A stretch of DNA of 24,081 nt from assembly GCA_031379665.1 (NCBI GenBank), contig JANNFI010000085.1, forward strand, positions 1 through 24,081, in the 5' to 3' direction. Each line of letters starts with the position of its first letter. Positions within the stretch are counted from its first letter, which is position 1. The notes below the pieces were generated by a model that made no database searches, was not told the origin of the DNA, and was given only the letters and a program-made list of their open reading frames with translations. The translations under genes were made by a program, and so were the position numbers. The stretch is from SZUA-254 sp031379665 (GTDB lineage: Bacteria > Bacteroidota > Ignavibacteria > UBA10030 > SZUA-254). Shown here piece by piece: positions 1-8,534 of this stretch.

Positions 1-1650
1 GCAGGTATGACCCGATGAGCACCCTCCGCCCCCGTCGCCGCAGGGAGGATCGATCCGCCTCCAGTCGTCGGGCGGATAGGCCTGCGCCAGCTTGTTCGAG
101 TCGTCCCAGGTCTGGAGCGGGTCGATCGGCCCCACGCTTCCACCCCACTCGAGCGTCACGCGCTGGAACCCCTCGGTGTGACGCATTGACGGGGACGGCG
201 GGACGATCGGCGGAACGTACCCGCGATTGTAGAGCTTGATCGCCTTCTCCGCGTTCGCCTTCAGGTTGTTCGGCCCGCTCTCGACGCCCTCACCGCCGAC
301 GAGCGCCACCGAGACCTTGATGGTGTCGCCAGGCTCGAAGTTATCAAACGGCCCGAAGGAGAAGAGGAACCTCGTGTCCGACGGGTTCGTCGGGCTCTCG
401 CAGGTCGCCACCAGGTTGTTCGGGAACGGCTCGCCGCTCATCCAGCTGTAGAGGATCGAGTCGTTCGTGCCCGGGCTCGGGTTCGTCGTGAAGTTGAACC
501 ACTGGTAGATGTACTTGAGTTCGTTGAGCGGCTTCGGCGTACCGAGCACGGTGATGCCGATCGGGGTCGAGCCACGGTCGATCGGGTTGTGGATGTAGGC
601 GGTCCGCAGTGAATCGAAGTAACAGGAGTAGTTCCTTGCCGCATAGTTTACGGATGCGGCCGGCCCAACGTCGGCGTCGATGAAAAACGCCACGTAGACG
701 TCCTCGATCGGCCGGTTGGAGACGTTGATGAAGTAGTAATCGAACGGGATCACCGCGTTCGCGAAGTTTCCGCTCCAGGCAAAGGTCTTCTGAATCACCT
801 TCACGCCCATCGGGAAATGCCCCGCGGGTACGTCGTTGTCGTCGCGCGCCGAGCAATAGAGGTCGTTGTCGGAGATCGCCGCGTAATCCTCGTCCACGTG
901 CGGCTCCCCGTGGTCGGCCAGGCCGTTCTTCTCGGTGTATGCGTCCGGGTCGTCCTGTTTCCGGTAGTTGCCGTTGGCGTCGGGTCGGCAGAAATCGGTC
1001 TTCGTCCGGTCGTAGTTGTCGAAGTTCGGGTCCGGGTTATTGACCGCGTCGTACCCGCCGCGGCATCCCACCTCGATGAGGTCCCCGACCCCGTCGGAGC
1101 CGACGTCGTCGCTCGAGAGCACCCAGTCACCGTCGTTGTCGAGCCCGTCCAGGTCGTCTTCGTCGATCGCCCCGTCGCCGTCGTCGTCGCACCCACGACG
1201 GTTCGGCTCGTCGAGGCTGTCGCGCACGGAGGTCTGCCAGATCAACTCCCGCAGGGGATGCCGGGGGTCGGGACGGATGTACTTGTTCGCGTTGTCGCCG
1301 TTGTATCCTTCGGAGACCCGTCGTGTGCCATCGACGATGCCACCGATCCAGGGGCCGGCGCCGAAAACGTGTTCGATGCCCGAGCCTGCTGGGTATTCGA
1401 GCCCGTACTGCGGTTGAAAACCGGGGGGGATAGAAGCCGCATCAAAAGCCTGCAATCCCAGCGTCATCTGATTGCTGATCCACACCTGCATATCGTAGCC
1501 CTGGGCGGCGCGTTTCGCGTATGTGACAGCAGTCTTGGATACCGACCGGGGATCCCCTGAGTTGACACGGTCCCCCCTGACACCCGCCTCGACGCCCGGC
1601 GCGGACGTCAAAACCGCCGCGACGAGTACCACCCCCATCCACCTGAACAT
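1..1650 (-). CDS. Exported Asp-rich surface protein, 3' partial (paralogue of the 11717-14038 gene)
   Basis: The frame is open from ATG 1650 to the window edge, giving 550 codons without a stop, so the C-terminus is missing. An in-frame ATG at 1659 is possible, but a GAGG lies 9 nt before 1650, a better spacing. Residues 1-22 form a signal peptide with a hydrophobic core (VVLVAAVLTS). Residues about 154-189 are an Asp-rich stretch (CDDDGDGAIDEDD, then DNDGDW and SDDVGSDG) like thrombospondin type 3 or EF-hand calcium loops. It aligns along its visible length with the protein at 11717-14038, sharing EYP.GS.IEH.FGAG.WIG, VGC.G.YDA, a second Cys about 25 residues later, and VLGTP.PL.EL. The start lies 28 nt after the TonB-receptor stop, so it is probably the last gene of that operon. 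By analogy with the paralogue it should end in a FlgD/type IX-like sorting domain. Calcium binding and surface location are inferred; function is unknown. Confidence 0.85.
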   Translation of the reverse strand, partial: MFRWMGVVLVAAVLTSAPGVEAGVRGDRVNSGDPRSVSKTAVTYAKRAAQGYDMQVWISNQMTLGLQAFDAASIPPGFQPQYGLEYPAGSGIEHVFGAGPWIGGIVDGTRRVSEGYNGDNANKYIRPDPRHPLRELIWQTSVRDSLDEPNRRGCDDDGDGAIDEDDLDGLDNDGDWVLSSDDVGSDGVGDLIEVGCRGGYDAVNNPDPNFDNYDRTKTDFCRPDANGNYRKQDDPDAYTEKNGLADHGEPHVDEDYAAISDNDLYCSARDDNDVPAGHFPMGVKVIQKTFAWSGNFANAVIPFDYYFINVSNRPIEDVYVAFFIDADVGPAASVNYAARNYSCYFDSLRTAYIHNPIDRGSTPIGITVLGTPKPLNELKYIYQWFNFTTNPSPGTNDSILYSWMSGEPFPNNLVATCESPTNPSDTRFLFSFGPFDNFEPGDTIKVSVALVGGEGVESGPNNLKANAEKAIKLYNRGYVPPIVPPSPSMRHTEGFQRVTLEWGGSVGPIDPLQTWDDSNKLAQAYPPDDWRRIDPPCGDGGGGCSSGHTC

Positions 1651-1678
1651 ATTCGTCATCCTCGGATGCTTGGTTACG

Positions 1679-4570
1679 TTAGTCCCAGTTCACTTTTAAC
1701 CCAAGCAGGATCTGCCTGGGAGCGTCGAAGTTCGTCTGATCGAGAAAATCGAATTCGGTCTTGTTCCAGGGATTGATCACGCCCGCGTTCGGATCGTTCG
1801 GGTCGAGGTCGCCGTAGACCGGGGATTCGCCTGTATAGTTGAGCGTCCTAACAACGTTTCTGCGATTCAAAAGGTTCGTGATGTCGAGGGTTGCGATGAA
1901 GTTGATTTTGCCGGTAAGTCGGAAACCCTTGTAAAGGCTGAGGTTGACGGTCGACGTGTAGGGGTTCGTCTCGGTATTGACGAGGAAAACGTTGCTCTGC
2001 GTCGTGCGGCTGCGGTACGGCGTATACGGGAAACCGCTTCCGACCGACCAGGTGACCGACATGCCGTAGTTGTTCACGAACGGGAGGCCGAAAAACGTTC
2101 CAGGATCGTTCGGTCCGACGCGGTACGTCGCGAAGACGTTCGCGGTGTGGTTCTGGTCCCAGTTGAGGCGGGTTTCACGCGGCAGCTGGAATTCCGGGTT
2201 GAAGACGCTCGCGAACGGGTTGGAGGAACGACCCTTGGCGATCTGGTAGGAGTAGCTCATGTTGAGGGAAAAATTTCCGGAGAAGGCCTGGTTGAAAGTC
2301 ACCTCGAAACCGCGCGACGAGGCGTAATCGAAATTGATCGGGACGACGATGTCCGTGAGGTTGATCCCGGTAACGTAGTCGAAGATGTCCTTGTAGAAGG
2401 CGCGGATGGCGAATGCCATATCATCGGTGAACTGGTCCTCGAACCCGGCCTCGTACTGGACCGTCCGCTGCGGTTTCAGGTCGGGGTTGCCGACGAGCGT
2501 CGCGTCGCTGATCGTCCGGTCGAAGGGGTTTCGAAAGTAGTTCTCCCGGTCGGGCAGCTGCAGGAAATGACCGTAGTTGAAGTAGAAGACGATCCTGTCG
2601 GTGACAGGGTACCCAATCGAGAGGCGGGGGCTGACGTTGCCGTGCGTGGCATAGTACGGGAACGAACTGCCGCCGGAGAGGCGTTTGTAATCGCCTTGTT
2701 CGCCTGTGGCCGTCTGCTCCCTCTCGGCCCACTTGGCCTCGAACTTCGTGGCCGCTTCCCATTTCGCCACGTATTCGGGATCGAAGACCTGCCTGCCGAT
2801 GTCGAACCAATCATACCGAATGCCCACGTGAAGGTTCAGGCCGGAGAATTCGATGTTGTCCTGGATGAAAACCCCGCCCCTGTTCGGATAGTTGTTCATA
2901 TAGGCCCTGAACTGTCCGTACCCGGGGTAGTCGCCGTGGTCGGAGTTTAATTTGCTGGGGTATGGAGCGTTGACAGGATTTCCCGAGGAATCGGAGAGCA
3001 GGGCTGTGGGCCGCAGGATCTCCACCGAGTTGATTTCCTCGAAATTCACCTCGAAGCCGGTCTTGAGCATGTGCAGCTCGTGGACCTGGCTGTTGAAATC
3101 GAACCTGGTCGACCAGACGCTCGTCTCTGAATTGAACCAGCGCTGTCCGCTGCTCACGTCGATGAAGTTGTCGAGGTTGACGTCGAGGTTCTCGTATGCC
3201 CCGGAGTAGGCCGGCGGAGGCGTCCCCGCGATGTCGTTCCCGTCCTTCGTCTCGAGTTTCGCAACGTAGAACTTGAGGAACGATTTTCCCCCCTCAAAGA
3301 AGTGGGTCCACCCGAGGTTGTTCTGGATCGAGAGGCCGTCCCCGAGCGAGGAGGAGTCGGCGCGGTATTTGTACGACCGGTTGTACGAGTGGTCCGATGT
3401 AAGGCTGGCGCGGTAGCCGTAGCTTACCTGGTCCGCTCCGCTGATGTCGTACCTGAGCTTCGTGTTGAACGTGAAGGAGTTGTTCTGGTTATCTGTGTAG
3501 CCGAACCCGATGCCGTCGAGCAGACCGCCGAGGAAGCCGTTCAGTTCGATCCTTCGCTCAAGCGGGTTGTAGAATTCGTTCTGGACGAAATTGTAGGCGC
3601 CGTCGCTCTTGCTGACGTCGGAGCTGATGAAGAAGCTCAGGTCGCCGGGAAGATCCACCCCAAGTCCCGGCAGGATGTACTTGCTGATCGGTTCCGGGCC
3701 GCCGAACGACAGCGAGGAGTACCATTCGTTCTGGTTGGTCGCGGCGATCTGGTCGGTCCTGTACTGGGCCGACCCGGTGTAGTGGTCGCCGCCCGATTTC
3801 GTCACGATGTTGATGATGCCCGACTGTGCGTTCCCGTAATCGGCGTCGAATCCGCTGGTCTGCACGCTTACCGATTGGATCGCGTTCGCTGACACCGACA
3901 AGCCGCTGGAGCCGCCGCCGATGCCCTGCGATGCGCCGGCGTACAGCGCGGAGAGCTCGGCGTTCAGGCTCGACGTCGTCTGAAGGTCTCCGGCGTTGCC
4001 GACAATGCTGTTGGTGGGGATGCCGTCGACGAGATACTGTACTTCGTTCGCGCGACCGCCGCGGAGGAAGAGCTGGTTCCCCTGCTTCACGACCCCTGCC
4101 TGGAGTTTCAGGACGTCTTCGACGTTTTTCACATTGGGGATGCTCTCGATGGCCTCCTTGGACACCGTCTGCGTTCCCGATGTGATCTGAGAGTTGACCA
4201 TCTGCTGGTCGGCGGTGACCGTCACGCCGGAGAGCTGCACTTCTTCTGTCAACATCTTAAAGTTGAGCTGGGTGGTCTCGTCAGCGCCGATCTTCACGTC
4301 CTTCATCTCGGTCTGCGCGTAACCGATGGCGCTGACCCGCACGGCGTAATTGCCGATCGGTATGCCGATGATGGAGAATTTCCCGTCGGGGTCGCTCGTC
4401 GCACCGCGCGTGGTCCCGACCACGAGGATGTTGACGCCGAAGAGCGCCTCGCCGGTGCTGTTGTCCGTGACCTTTCCGACGATCTTCCCCGTATTCCCCG
4501 CGAAGAGCTGGGCCGAGAGAAGGATCGTCGCCAGGCCGGCGAACGGGATGCATCGTGAGAAAATATTCAT
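1679..4570 (-). CDS. TonB-dependent outer-membrane receptor with CarboxypepD_reg-like N-terminal domain
   Basis: The protein has 963 residues. ATG 4570 is preceded by GAGGAGA at good spacing. Residues 1-24 are a signal peptide ending in LFA. Residues about 27-110 form a carboxypeptidase-regulatory-like beta-sandwich (GKIVGKVTDNSTGEALFGVN, then GKFSIIGIPIGNYAVRVSAIGY). Residues about 115-260 are the plug domain, with ESIPNVKNVEDVLKLQAGV, LRGGRANEVQYLVDGIPT and SGIINIVTKSGG. The rest is a beta-barrel rich in aromatic, alternating strands, including the family-typical GYPVTDRIVFYFNYGHFLQLPD and NPDLKPQRTVQYEAGFE. The terminal strand ends in VNWD, so the last residue is Asp instead of the usual aromatic. 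The length fits SusC-like and related receptors. In this family the plug opens on energy from TonB to import a bound ligand, but the ligand cannot be read from the sequence. It follows two lipoprotein genes and precedes a secreted Asp-rich protein; no SusD homologue is adjacent. Confidence 0.93.
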   Translation of the reverse strand: MNIFSRCIPFAGLATILLSAQLFAGNTGKIVGKVTDNSTGEALFGVNILVVGTTRGATSDPDGKFSIIGIPIGNYAVRVSAIGYAQTEMKDVKIGADETTQLNFKMLTEEVQLSGVTVTADQQMVNSQITSGTQTVSKEAIESIPNVKNVEDVLKLQAGVVKQGNQLFLRGGRANEVQYLVDGIPTNSIVGNAGDLQTTSSLNAELSALYAGASQGIGGGSSGLSVSANAIQSVSVQTSGFDADYGNAQSGIINIVTKSGGDHYTGSAQYRTDQIAATNQNEWYSSLSFGGPEPISKYILPGLGVDLPGDLSFFISSDVSKSDGAYNFVQNEFYNPLERRIELNGFLGGLLDGIGFGYTDNQNNSFTFNTKLRYDISGADQVSYGYRASLTSDHSYNRSYKYRADSSSLGDGLSIQNNLGWTHFFEGGKSFLKFYVAKLETKDGNDIAGTPPPAYSGAYENLDVNLDNFIDVSSGQRWFNSETSVWSTRFDFNSQVHELHMLKTGFEVNFEEINSVEILRPTALLSDSSGNPVNAPYPSKLNSDHGDYPGYGQFRAYMNNYPNRGGVFIQDNIEFSGLNLHVGIRYDWFDIGRQVFDPEYVAKWEAATKFEAKWAEREQTATGEQGDYKRLSGGSSFPYYATHGNVSPRLSIGYPVTDRIVFYFNYGHFLQLPDRENYFRNPFDRTISDATLVGNPDLKPQRTVQYEAGFEDQFTDDMAFAIRAFYKDIFDYVTGINLTDIVVPINFDYASSRGFEVTFNQAFSGNFSLNMSYSYQIAKGRSSNPFASVFNPEFQLPRETRLNWDQNHTANVFATYRVGPNDPGTFFGLPFVNNYGMSVTWSVGSGFPYTPYRSRTTQSNVFLVNTETNPYTSTVNLSLYKGFRLTGKINFIATLDITNLLNRRNVVRTLNYTGESPVYGDLDPNDPNAGVINPWNKTEFDFLDQTNFDAPRQILLGLKVNWD

Positions 4571-4594
4571 GGTGTTCTCCTCAGGATATCAAGG

Positions 4595-6451
4595 TTAGAG
4601 GTGTTTGAGGTCACGGAATGCTCTGCGAAGGACTTCGATCGCGGCGGTTTGCTCCGTATAGTAGAGCGGGAACCCGAGGTAGATCACGTCGTACGTCAGG
4701 CCGATGTACCGGATGCCGACGACACCGCCTTCGAGCCGGATCGGCGACCCCGGGAAGACGAAGTTGTCGTCAAGGGCGTCGTAGCGATAAATGATCTCCC
4801 CGAACCCGTACACCTGGTAGAGGTGGTACGACGGCATCCCGCCGTGCCACGCGGTATCGAGTTTGAGCGGATCGATCGGCGCGTCGGGGTACTGATCCGT
4901 CCCGGCGATCGTCTGGTGGGTCGCACCGACATACTGCGGAAAGGGTACTGGTTGCTGGTTCAGGATGTGCAGGATATAGTTCCAGAAGGTGGTCGAGGGC
5001 GGCAGGATATCGCCGCGGGTCAGGTTCCAGCCGTTGATGACCGTCTTCCCCCCCGCGTAGCAGTAATTGGTAAGATTCGTCTGCGACCGTAACGAGATCG
5101 TGGGCACCCTGATGAACTCGTTCGCGATGTCCCCGACGACGTGGATCAGGCTATACTGGGCGAGCAGTCCGAGCCCCGGCCACGTTCCGCTGAGGGTGGT
5201 GTTGTAGGAGACGTTGTAGATGTCGTACTTGCCCGCGAGACCGAGGGCGTCATAGATCTCGGTGTAGTACTGGAGGAGGTCGGCCCGGGCGGGTCTACTG
5301 GGGGGGACTGCGAGCGTGTCCCAGTCAAAGGTGTTGTTGATCAGGAGTATTCGCTGTTCCGCCCCGGGCAGCGCGAACTTCGGGTAGATCGTGTGAAATT
5401 TCGCGTCCGCCCAGGTGGTGTCGAAGGCCGCGCTGTCGGTGCCGGCGTTGATCGGCCTGGTGAAGTAACCCCGGGTCGAGATCGATCCGAACTCGTTCCG
5501 GCCCCGGATGTAAATAGTGTGTGTGGTCGTCGATTCGGGCTTGAACATGTCCGAGCCCTTGATGCGCGCGCTCGCCGTGAGGCTGAACGGCGACCACCTC
5601 GCCTCGACCTCATCCGCCGGCCAGAGATCTCGGTCGACGATCCAGGAATATTCGATCGTGCGGCTGTTCGGGTCGTACCCCTGGAACCTGAATTCGATTC
5701 CCGCATACGTATCGGTGAATTCATTCAGGACGATGACGGTGTCGGAGAAGGTTTGCGTGTTCCGGTCGAGGGAACCAGGTCCTCCTATGGGTTCAACGTC
5801 GGGCGGAGGAACCAGGGGGGTCGTGAAGTCGACCATCGCCGGCGAGGTGTCGATCACGCCGTTGTTGTCGATCGCCGAAACTTCGAAGACGTGGGGATTA
5901 AGTGAGTCCTGCGAATCGAAGATGAACGTACCCTGGCTCGGGCTCTCGTGAACCGGGTACCGTTCGTCGTCGGGATTCGAGGCGTACAATCCGACCCCTT
6001 CGACGTAGAGGGTATCGCCCCGGGCCAGCAGGTTCAGGCTCGCCGTGTCGAGGCCCGCCGGGGGAAGGGTCGAGAAATATTTATAGACGGCCGGCGCGAC
6101 CGTTTCGTCGCCCATCATCACCAGCGCCATCCCGCCCGCCATGATGTTCAGGAGGTGGGTATACGGTTTATACTCGATCGCGGAGGTATCGTCCAACTGG
6201 AAACTCCATCGGTAACGGTAGGCGACCACGAAGCCGTCGGCGTCGTCCCCAAGCCACGAGAGCGTGAGCAGGGGGCTCGTGGAAACCGTCCCAGGGGGAG
6301 GAACGTTCGAGAGCCGGGTTTCCGGTATTTTGTTCGCGTACTTCCCGCCCGGTTCCTTCGGGTCGGTGCAACCCGCGATCAGGATCGGGACGAGGACGGC
6401 GGCGAGGATGAAAACTGAGAGGTGACGGCGCTGTGGTGTCTGACAATTCAT
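4595..6451 (-). CDS. Lipoprotein with Ig/FN3-like N-terminal part and GATase/ThuA-like C-terminal domain
   Basis: The protein has 618 residues from ATG 6451, chosen because AGGAG sits 8 nt upstream. An in-frame ATG at 6487 overlaps the previous stop but has no ribosome-binding site. The lipobox is ILIAGC with Cys28, so the mature protein should be lipid-anchored. Residues about 44-85 (TRLSNVPPPG, then LSWLGDDADGFVVAYRYRW) are the Ig/FN3-like opening common in envelope proteins of FCB and related phyla, and a second such unit occupies about 230-335. Residues about 366-616 resemble a class I glutamine-amidotransferase or ThuA-like fold: RILLINNTFDW, YYTEIYDALG, YSLIHVVGD, NYCYAGGKTVINGWN, IYRYDALDD, and a final VIYLGFPLYY followed by a helix. 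No nucleophile Cys is apparent at the expected elbow (GWN), so this domain is probably binding rather than catalytic. It lies between another lipoprotein and the TonB receptor (24-nt gap). The fold assignment is by motif pattern and is moderately sure; function is unknown. Confidence 0.8.
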   Translation of the reverse strand: MNCQTPQRRHLSVFILAAVLVPILIAGCTDPKEPGGKYANKIPETRLSNVPPPGTVSTSPLLTLSWLGDDADGFVVAYRYRWSFQLDDTSAIEYKPYTHLLNIMAGGMALVMMGDETVAPAVYKYFSTLPPAGLDTASLNLLARGDTLYVEGVGLYASNPDDERYPVHESPSQGTFIFDSQDSLNPHVFEVSAIDNNGVIDTSPAMVDFTTPLVPPPDVEPIGGPGSLDRNTQTFSDTVIVLNEFTDTYAGIEFRFQGYDPNSRTIEYSWIVDRDLWPADEVEARWSPFSLTASARIKGSDMFKPESTTTHTIYIRGRNEFGSISTRGYFTRPINAGTDSAAFDTTWADAKFHTIYPKFALPGAEQRILLINNTFDWDTLAVPPSRPARADLLQYYTEIYDALGLAGKYDIYNVSYNTTLSGTWPGLGLLAQYSLIHVVGDIANEFIRVPTISLRSQTNLTNYCYAGGKTVINGWNLTRGDILPPSTTFWNYILHILNQQPVPFPQYVGATHQTIAGTDQYPDAPIDPLKLDTAWHGGMPSYHLYQVYGFGEIIYRYDALDDNFVFPGSPIRLEGGVVGIRYIGLTYDVIYLGFPLYYTEQTAAIEVLRRAFRDLKHL

Positions 6452-6483
6452 CGTGGAAACTCCTGTTGGGGAGACGGGCGTGG

Positions 6484-7074
6484 TCATCGGGATTGGGTGA
6501 TTGACGAGATCCTGTAGGTCGGCCTGAACATATACGTGTTGGCCCGCTTCAGGAGTGTGGAGTCGAGGTCCAGTTCGAGAACGATCTGTGTGGTCGTGTA
6601 TTCGTCGATGGAGAAGGGACTCGCGAAGGAGAGTCGTGTGTCAAAATCGGGCTGGCGTTCGACGGTGATGACTCGGTAGCCGTCGAGGATCACCTGGCGG
6701 GCGGGATCGATCAGCATCCCCACCCCGGTGTAAGAACCGGGGGGCAGGTACGTTTGCCCGATGATCAATAACGAGTCTTGCGCCCTGATGTCGAGCGTGT
6801 TCAGTTTCGTATCCTCACGGTCGATCGCTTCGAGGTCGGGATAGATCTGCGCGCGCGCGCCGTCATCCCTGATCGCCTCAACGGAGGGTATGGTCAGGAT
6901 GAAATTGTTCAGCGGGTCGAAAGCAATGTCCTTGGAGACCGTTTTCAGCCGAACCTCCACGATACCCGGAAGCGGCGATGCGTATTCGGTCTGACACCCC
7001 AGATTGAGGATGACGAAGGTAAGCGCGAGGGCAAGGACCAGGGCCAGCCCCGGCGCAGAGATCTTTGATTTCAT
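6484..7074 (-). CDS. Exported lipoprotein, DUF4382-like
   Basis: The protein has 196 residues from ATG 7074. A longer in-frame start at 7149 is excluded because it would lie upstream of the -10 box of the promoter at 7132-7160. Residues 1-26 form a signal peptide (KSK, then a hydrophobic core) ending LNLGC with Cys27. The lipobox is atypical, with Asn at -3, so lipidation is likely but not certain. The mature part contains LPPGSYTGVGMLID at about 110-123 and IVLELDLDSTLLKRANTYMF at about 164-183. This matches the shape of DUF4382 proteins, in which a beta-sandwich ends with a strand, a short loop and a final strand (FRPTYRI). It is the first gene of a four-gene operon; its TGA overlaps the alternative ATG of the next gene. 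The ribosome-binding site is weak (GGA only). The role is unknown. Confidence 0.75.
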   Translation of the reverse strand: MKSKISAPGLALVLALALTFVILNLGCQTEYASPLPGIVEVRLKTVSKDIAFDPLNNFILTIPSVEAIRDDGARAQIYPDLEAIDREDTKLNTLDIRAQDSLLIIGQTYLPPGSYTGVGMLIDPARQVILDGYRVITVERQPDFDTRLSFASPFSIDEYTTTQIVLELDLDSTLLKRANTYMFRPTYRISSITQSR

Positions 7075-7131
7075 GACGACATCCGATTGTGGTATTAGGG
7101 GGATAACTAAGCGGTGAACCACGAATAGGTG

Positions 7132-7160
7132 ATTATAATAAATATTCAATAGAAGGTCAA
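7132..7160 (-). promoter_or_regulatory. Near-consensus sigma70 promoter of the lipoprotein-TonB receptor operon
   Basis: On the minus strand TTGACC (7160-7155) is followed by a 17-bp spacer and TATAAT (7137-7132), which is 11 of 12 consensus bases at the optimal spacing. The surrounding 50 bp is far more AT-rich than the rest of the window. Transcription should start near 7125, leaving a leader of about 50 nt to ATG 7074. This is the only strong promoter seen upstream of the genes from 7074 down to the left edge. Confidence 0.8.
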
Positions 7161-7407
7161 GTTATTGTAACTACACTACGGCCGCCCGAGCCTTGATTCA
7201 TCGATTCGGCGCCTCGTCCTGTTGCACGAGTATCTCCGCTGACGCCAGCCATCAGACCCTCCCGGCGATGCTAAACTGCTGCAATAGTTGCAGATATCAT
7301 CTAGGATGCCTCCCCGCGTTTCCGTATATTGGATCTTTCGGGGATACCCCACCCGTCTCTTCACGGCCATTGCGGATTTTCGTTGAAACACCCACTCCGG
7401 CGGCGCG
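7161..7407. other. Divergent intergenic region with no gene seen
   Basis: This stretch lies between the minus-strand promoter at 7132-7160 and the presumed plus-strand promoter elements. I find no convincing coding frame, tRNA or terminator in it. The short open frames here have no ribosome-binding site and no protein-like composition. It contains one small perfect inverted repeat at 7279-7293 (CTGCAA-TAG-TTGCAG), listed separately. Confidence 0.6.
7279..7293. repeat. Short inverted repeat, possible operator
   Basis: CTGCAA and TTGCAG are perfect 6-bp arms separated by TAG. The repeat sits about 120 bp upstream of the minus-strand promoter and about 90 bp upstream of the weak plus-strand promoter. 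The size suits a dimeric regulator, but a 15-bp repeat of this kind can arise by chance and no regulator gene is nearby. Confidence 0.3.
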
Positions 7408-7413
7408 TATACA
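7383..7413 (+). promoter_or_regulatory. Weak candidate promoter for the Reg_prop lipoprotein gene
   Basis: TTGAAA (7383-7388) and TATACA (7408-7413) are separated by 19 bp, longer than the optimal 17. Transcription would start near 7420, which leaves room for a leader before ATG 7456 but almost none before the alternative ATG at 7426. The call rests on base matches only. Confidence 0.35.
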
Positions 7414-7455
7414 CTCCCGAACCGGATGATTCCAATCACCCCAGCACAAGAGATA

Positions 7456-8523
7456 ATGACGCCGACAAGAACCCTCGCCTGTTATTTCACCATCGTCGCA
7501 CTTTGTACGATCCTTTCCGGTTGCGGTAACGGGGAGGACATCGTGGTCCCCCCCGCCGGCCCCGCGTGGATCACATTCAAGCTCCCCGGCACCCCGCAGC
7601 TCCTCGCAAACGACATCAATGACCTCCACCCGGACCAGTCAGGGCGAATGTGGATCGCCACCGACAGCGGAGCGAACTACTATCAGCGCGGTTCGTGGGG
7701 AAGGATTCGCGATTCCCTCCGATTCAGCAACGGGGGTCCGTACCGGTACGCGGTCAACGCGATCGAATCGGGAAAGTTTTCAACCATCTGGTTCGGGCTC
7801 GATGGGGGCGGAGTACGCAGATACCGGGAGGGCGCGACGACGGCGGTCTGGACGACCTATAATTATCCCGACCTGACCTATCCCGTGGTACAGTCCATCA
7901 CCGCGGACAACGTCGTCAACGGCGACGTCTGGTTCGCCACGACGAACGGAGTCAGCAGGTTCATGCCGAGCGCGACCAACCCTGAATTTGGGACCTGGCA
8001 GACGTTCCTGATGCCGCACATTCCGTCCAACCAGGTCTATTCGAGCGCGATGAATTTCAACGACAACACACCCTGGTTCGGCACGCAGGACGGTTTCGCG
8101 TCGTTCAACGACGCCCTCAGCGATTGGACGAGCTACGACCTCCCGCCCGCGTACAACTACAGGATCAATTCGATGGCCTTCGACCGGTCGGGGACGCTCT
8201 GGATGGCGAAGCTCGAAGGGGTGAGCAGTTTCAACAAGGAATCGGGTATTTGGGTGCATTACACGAACACGAGCACCGCCGGACAGCTGCCGCCGGGTGA
8301 AATTCACGCGGTCACGACCGACCTCGAGAACACGCGATGGTTCGGCACCGACTATGGACTGGTGCGGCTCCGGGACACCACCTGGACCACCTTCACAATG
8401 GCGAACACGCCGGAACTTCCGGGAAACGTCGTCACGGCCCTCAGCTACGATAACATGGGAAACCTTTGGATCGGCACCGAAACCGGATTGGCCGTGTTCA
8501 ACGAGACGGGCACCCGGTTCTGA
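7456..8523 (+). CDS. Lipoprotein with a seven-repeat Reg_prop beta-propeller
   Basis: This is the only plus-strand gene. I chose ATG 7456 (355 residues) over the in-frame ATG 7426 because it gives a compact signal peptide (MTPTR, then a hydrophobic core) and fits the candidate promoter; neither start has a strong ribosome-binding site. The lipobox is ILSGC with Cys23. The mature protein carries seven two-component-regulator-propeller-type repeats with the W-[FIM]-[GA] signature: MWIATDSG (65), IWFGLDGG (111), VWFATTNG (158), PWFGTQDG (206), LWMAKLEG (248), RWFGTDYG (294) and LWIGTETG (337). Seven repeats would close one propeller. There is no transmembrane helix, kinase or DNA-binding domain, so it is not a hybrid two-component sensor; it probably binds a ligand or partner in the envelope. 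Its stop is 11 bp from the stop of the converging methyltransferase gene. Confidence 0.85.
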   Translation: MTPTRTLACYFTIVALCTILSGCGNGEDIVVPPAGPAWITFKLPGTPQLLANDINDLHPDQSGRMWIATDSGANYYQRGSWGRIRDSLRFSNGGPYRYAVNAIESGKFSTIWFGLDGGGVRRYREGATTAVWTTYNYPDLTYPVVQSITADNVVNGDVWFATTNGVSRFMPSATNPEFGTWQTFLMPHIPSNQVYSSAMNFNDNTPWFGTQDGFASFNDALSDWTSYDLPPAYNYRINSMAFDRSGTLWMAKLEGVSSFNKESGIWVHYTNTSTAGQLPPGEIHAVTTDLENTRWFGTDYGLVRLRDTTWTTFTMANTPELPGNVVTALSYDNMGNLWIGTETGLAVFNETGTRF

Positions 8524-8534
8524 CTCGGGACGGG

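Noticed and set aside
344..1642. Several short minus-strand frames that suggested a broken gene at the left edge
   Set aside because: Translation in the remaining minus-strand frame is open from 1650 to 1 and aligns with the paralogue, so the gene is intact but cut by the window edge.
7134..7139. TATAAT also readable on the plus strand
   Set aside because: No -35-like element lies at 16-18 bp upstream on the plus strand, and the first plus-strand gene begins 300 bp away.
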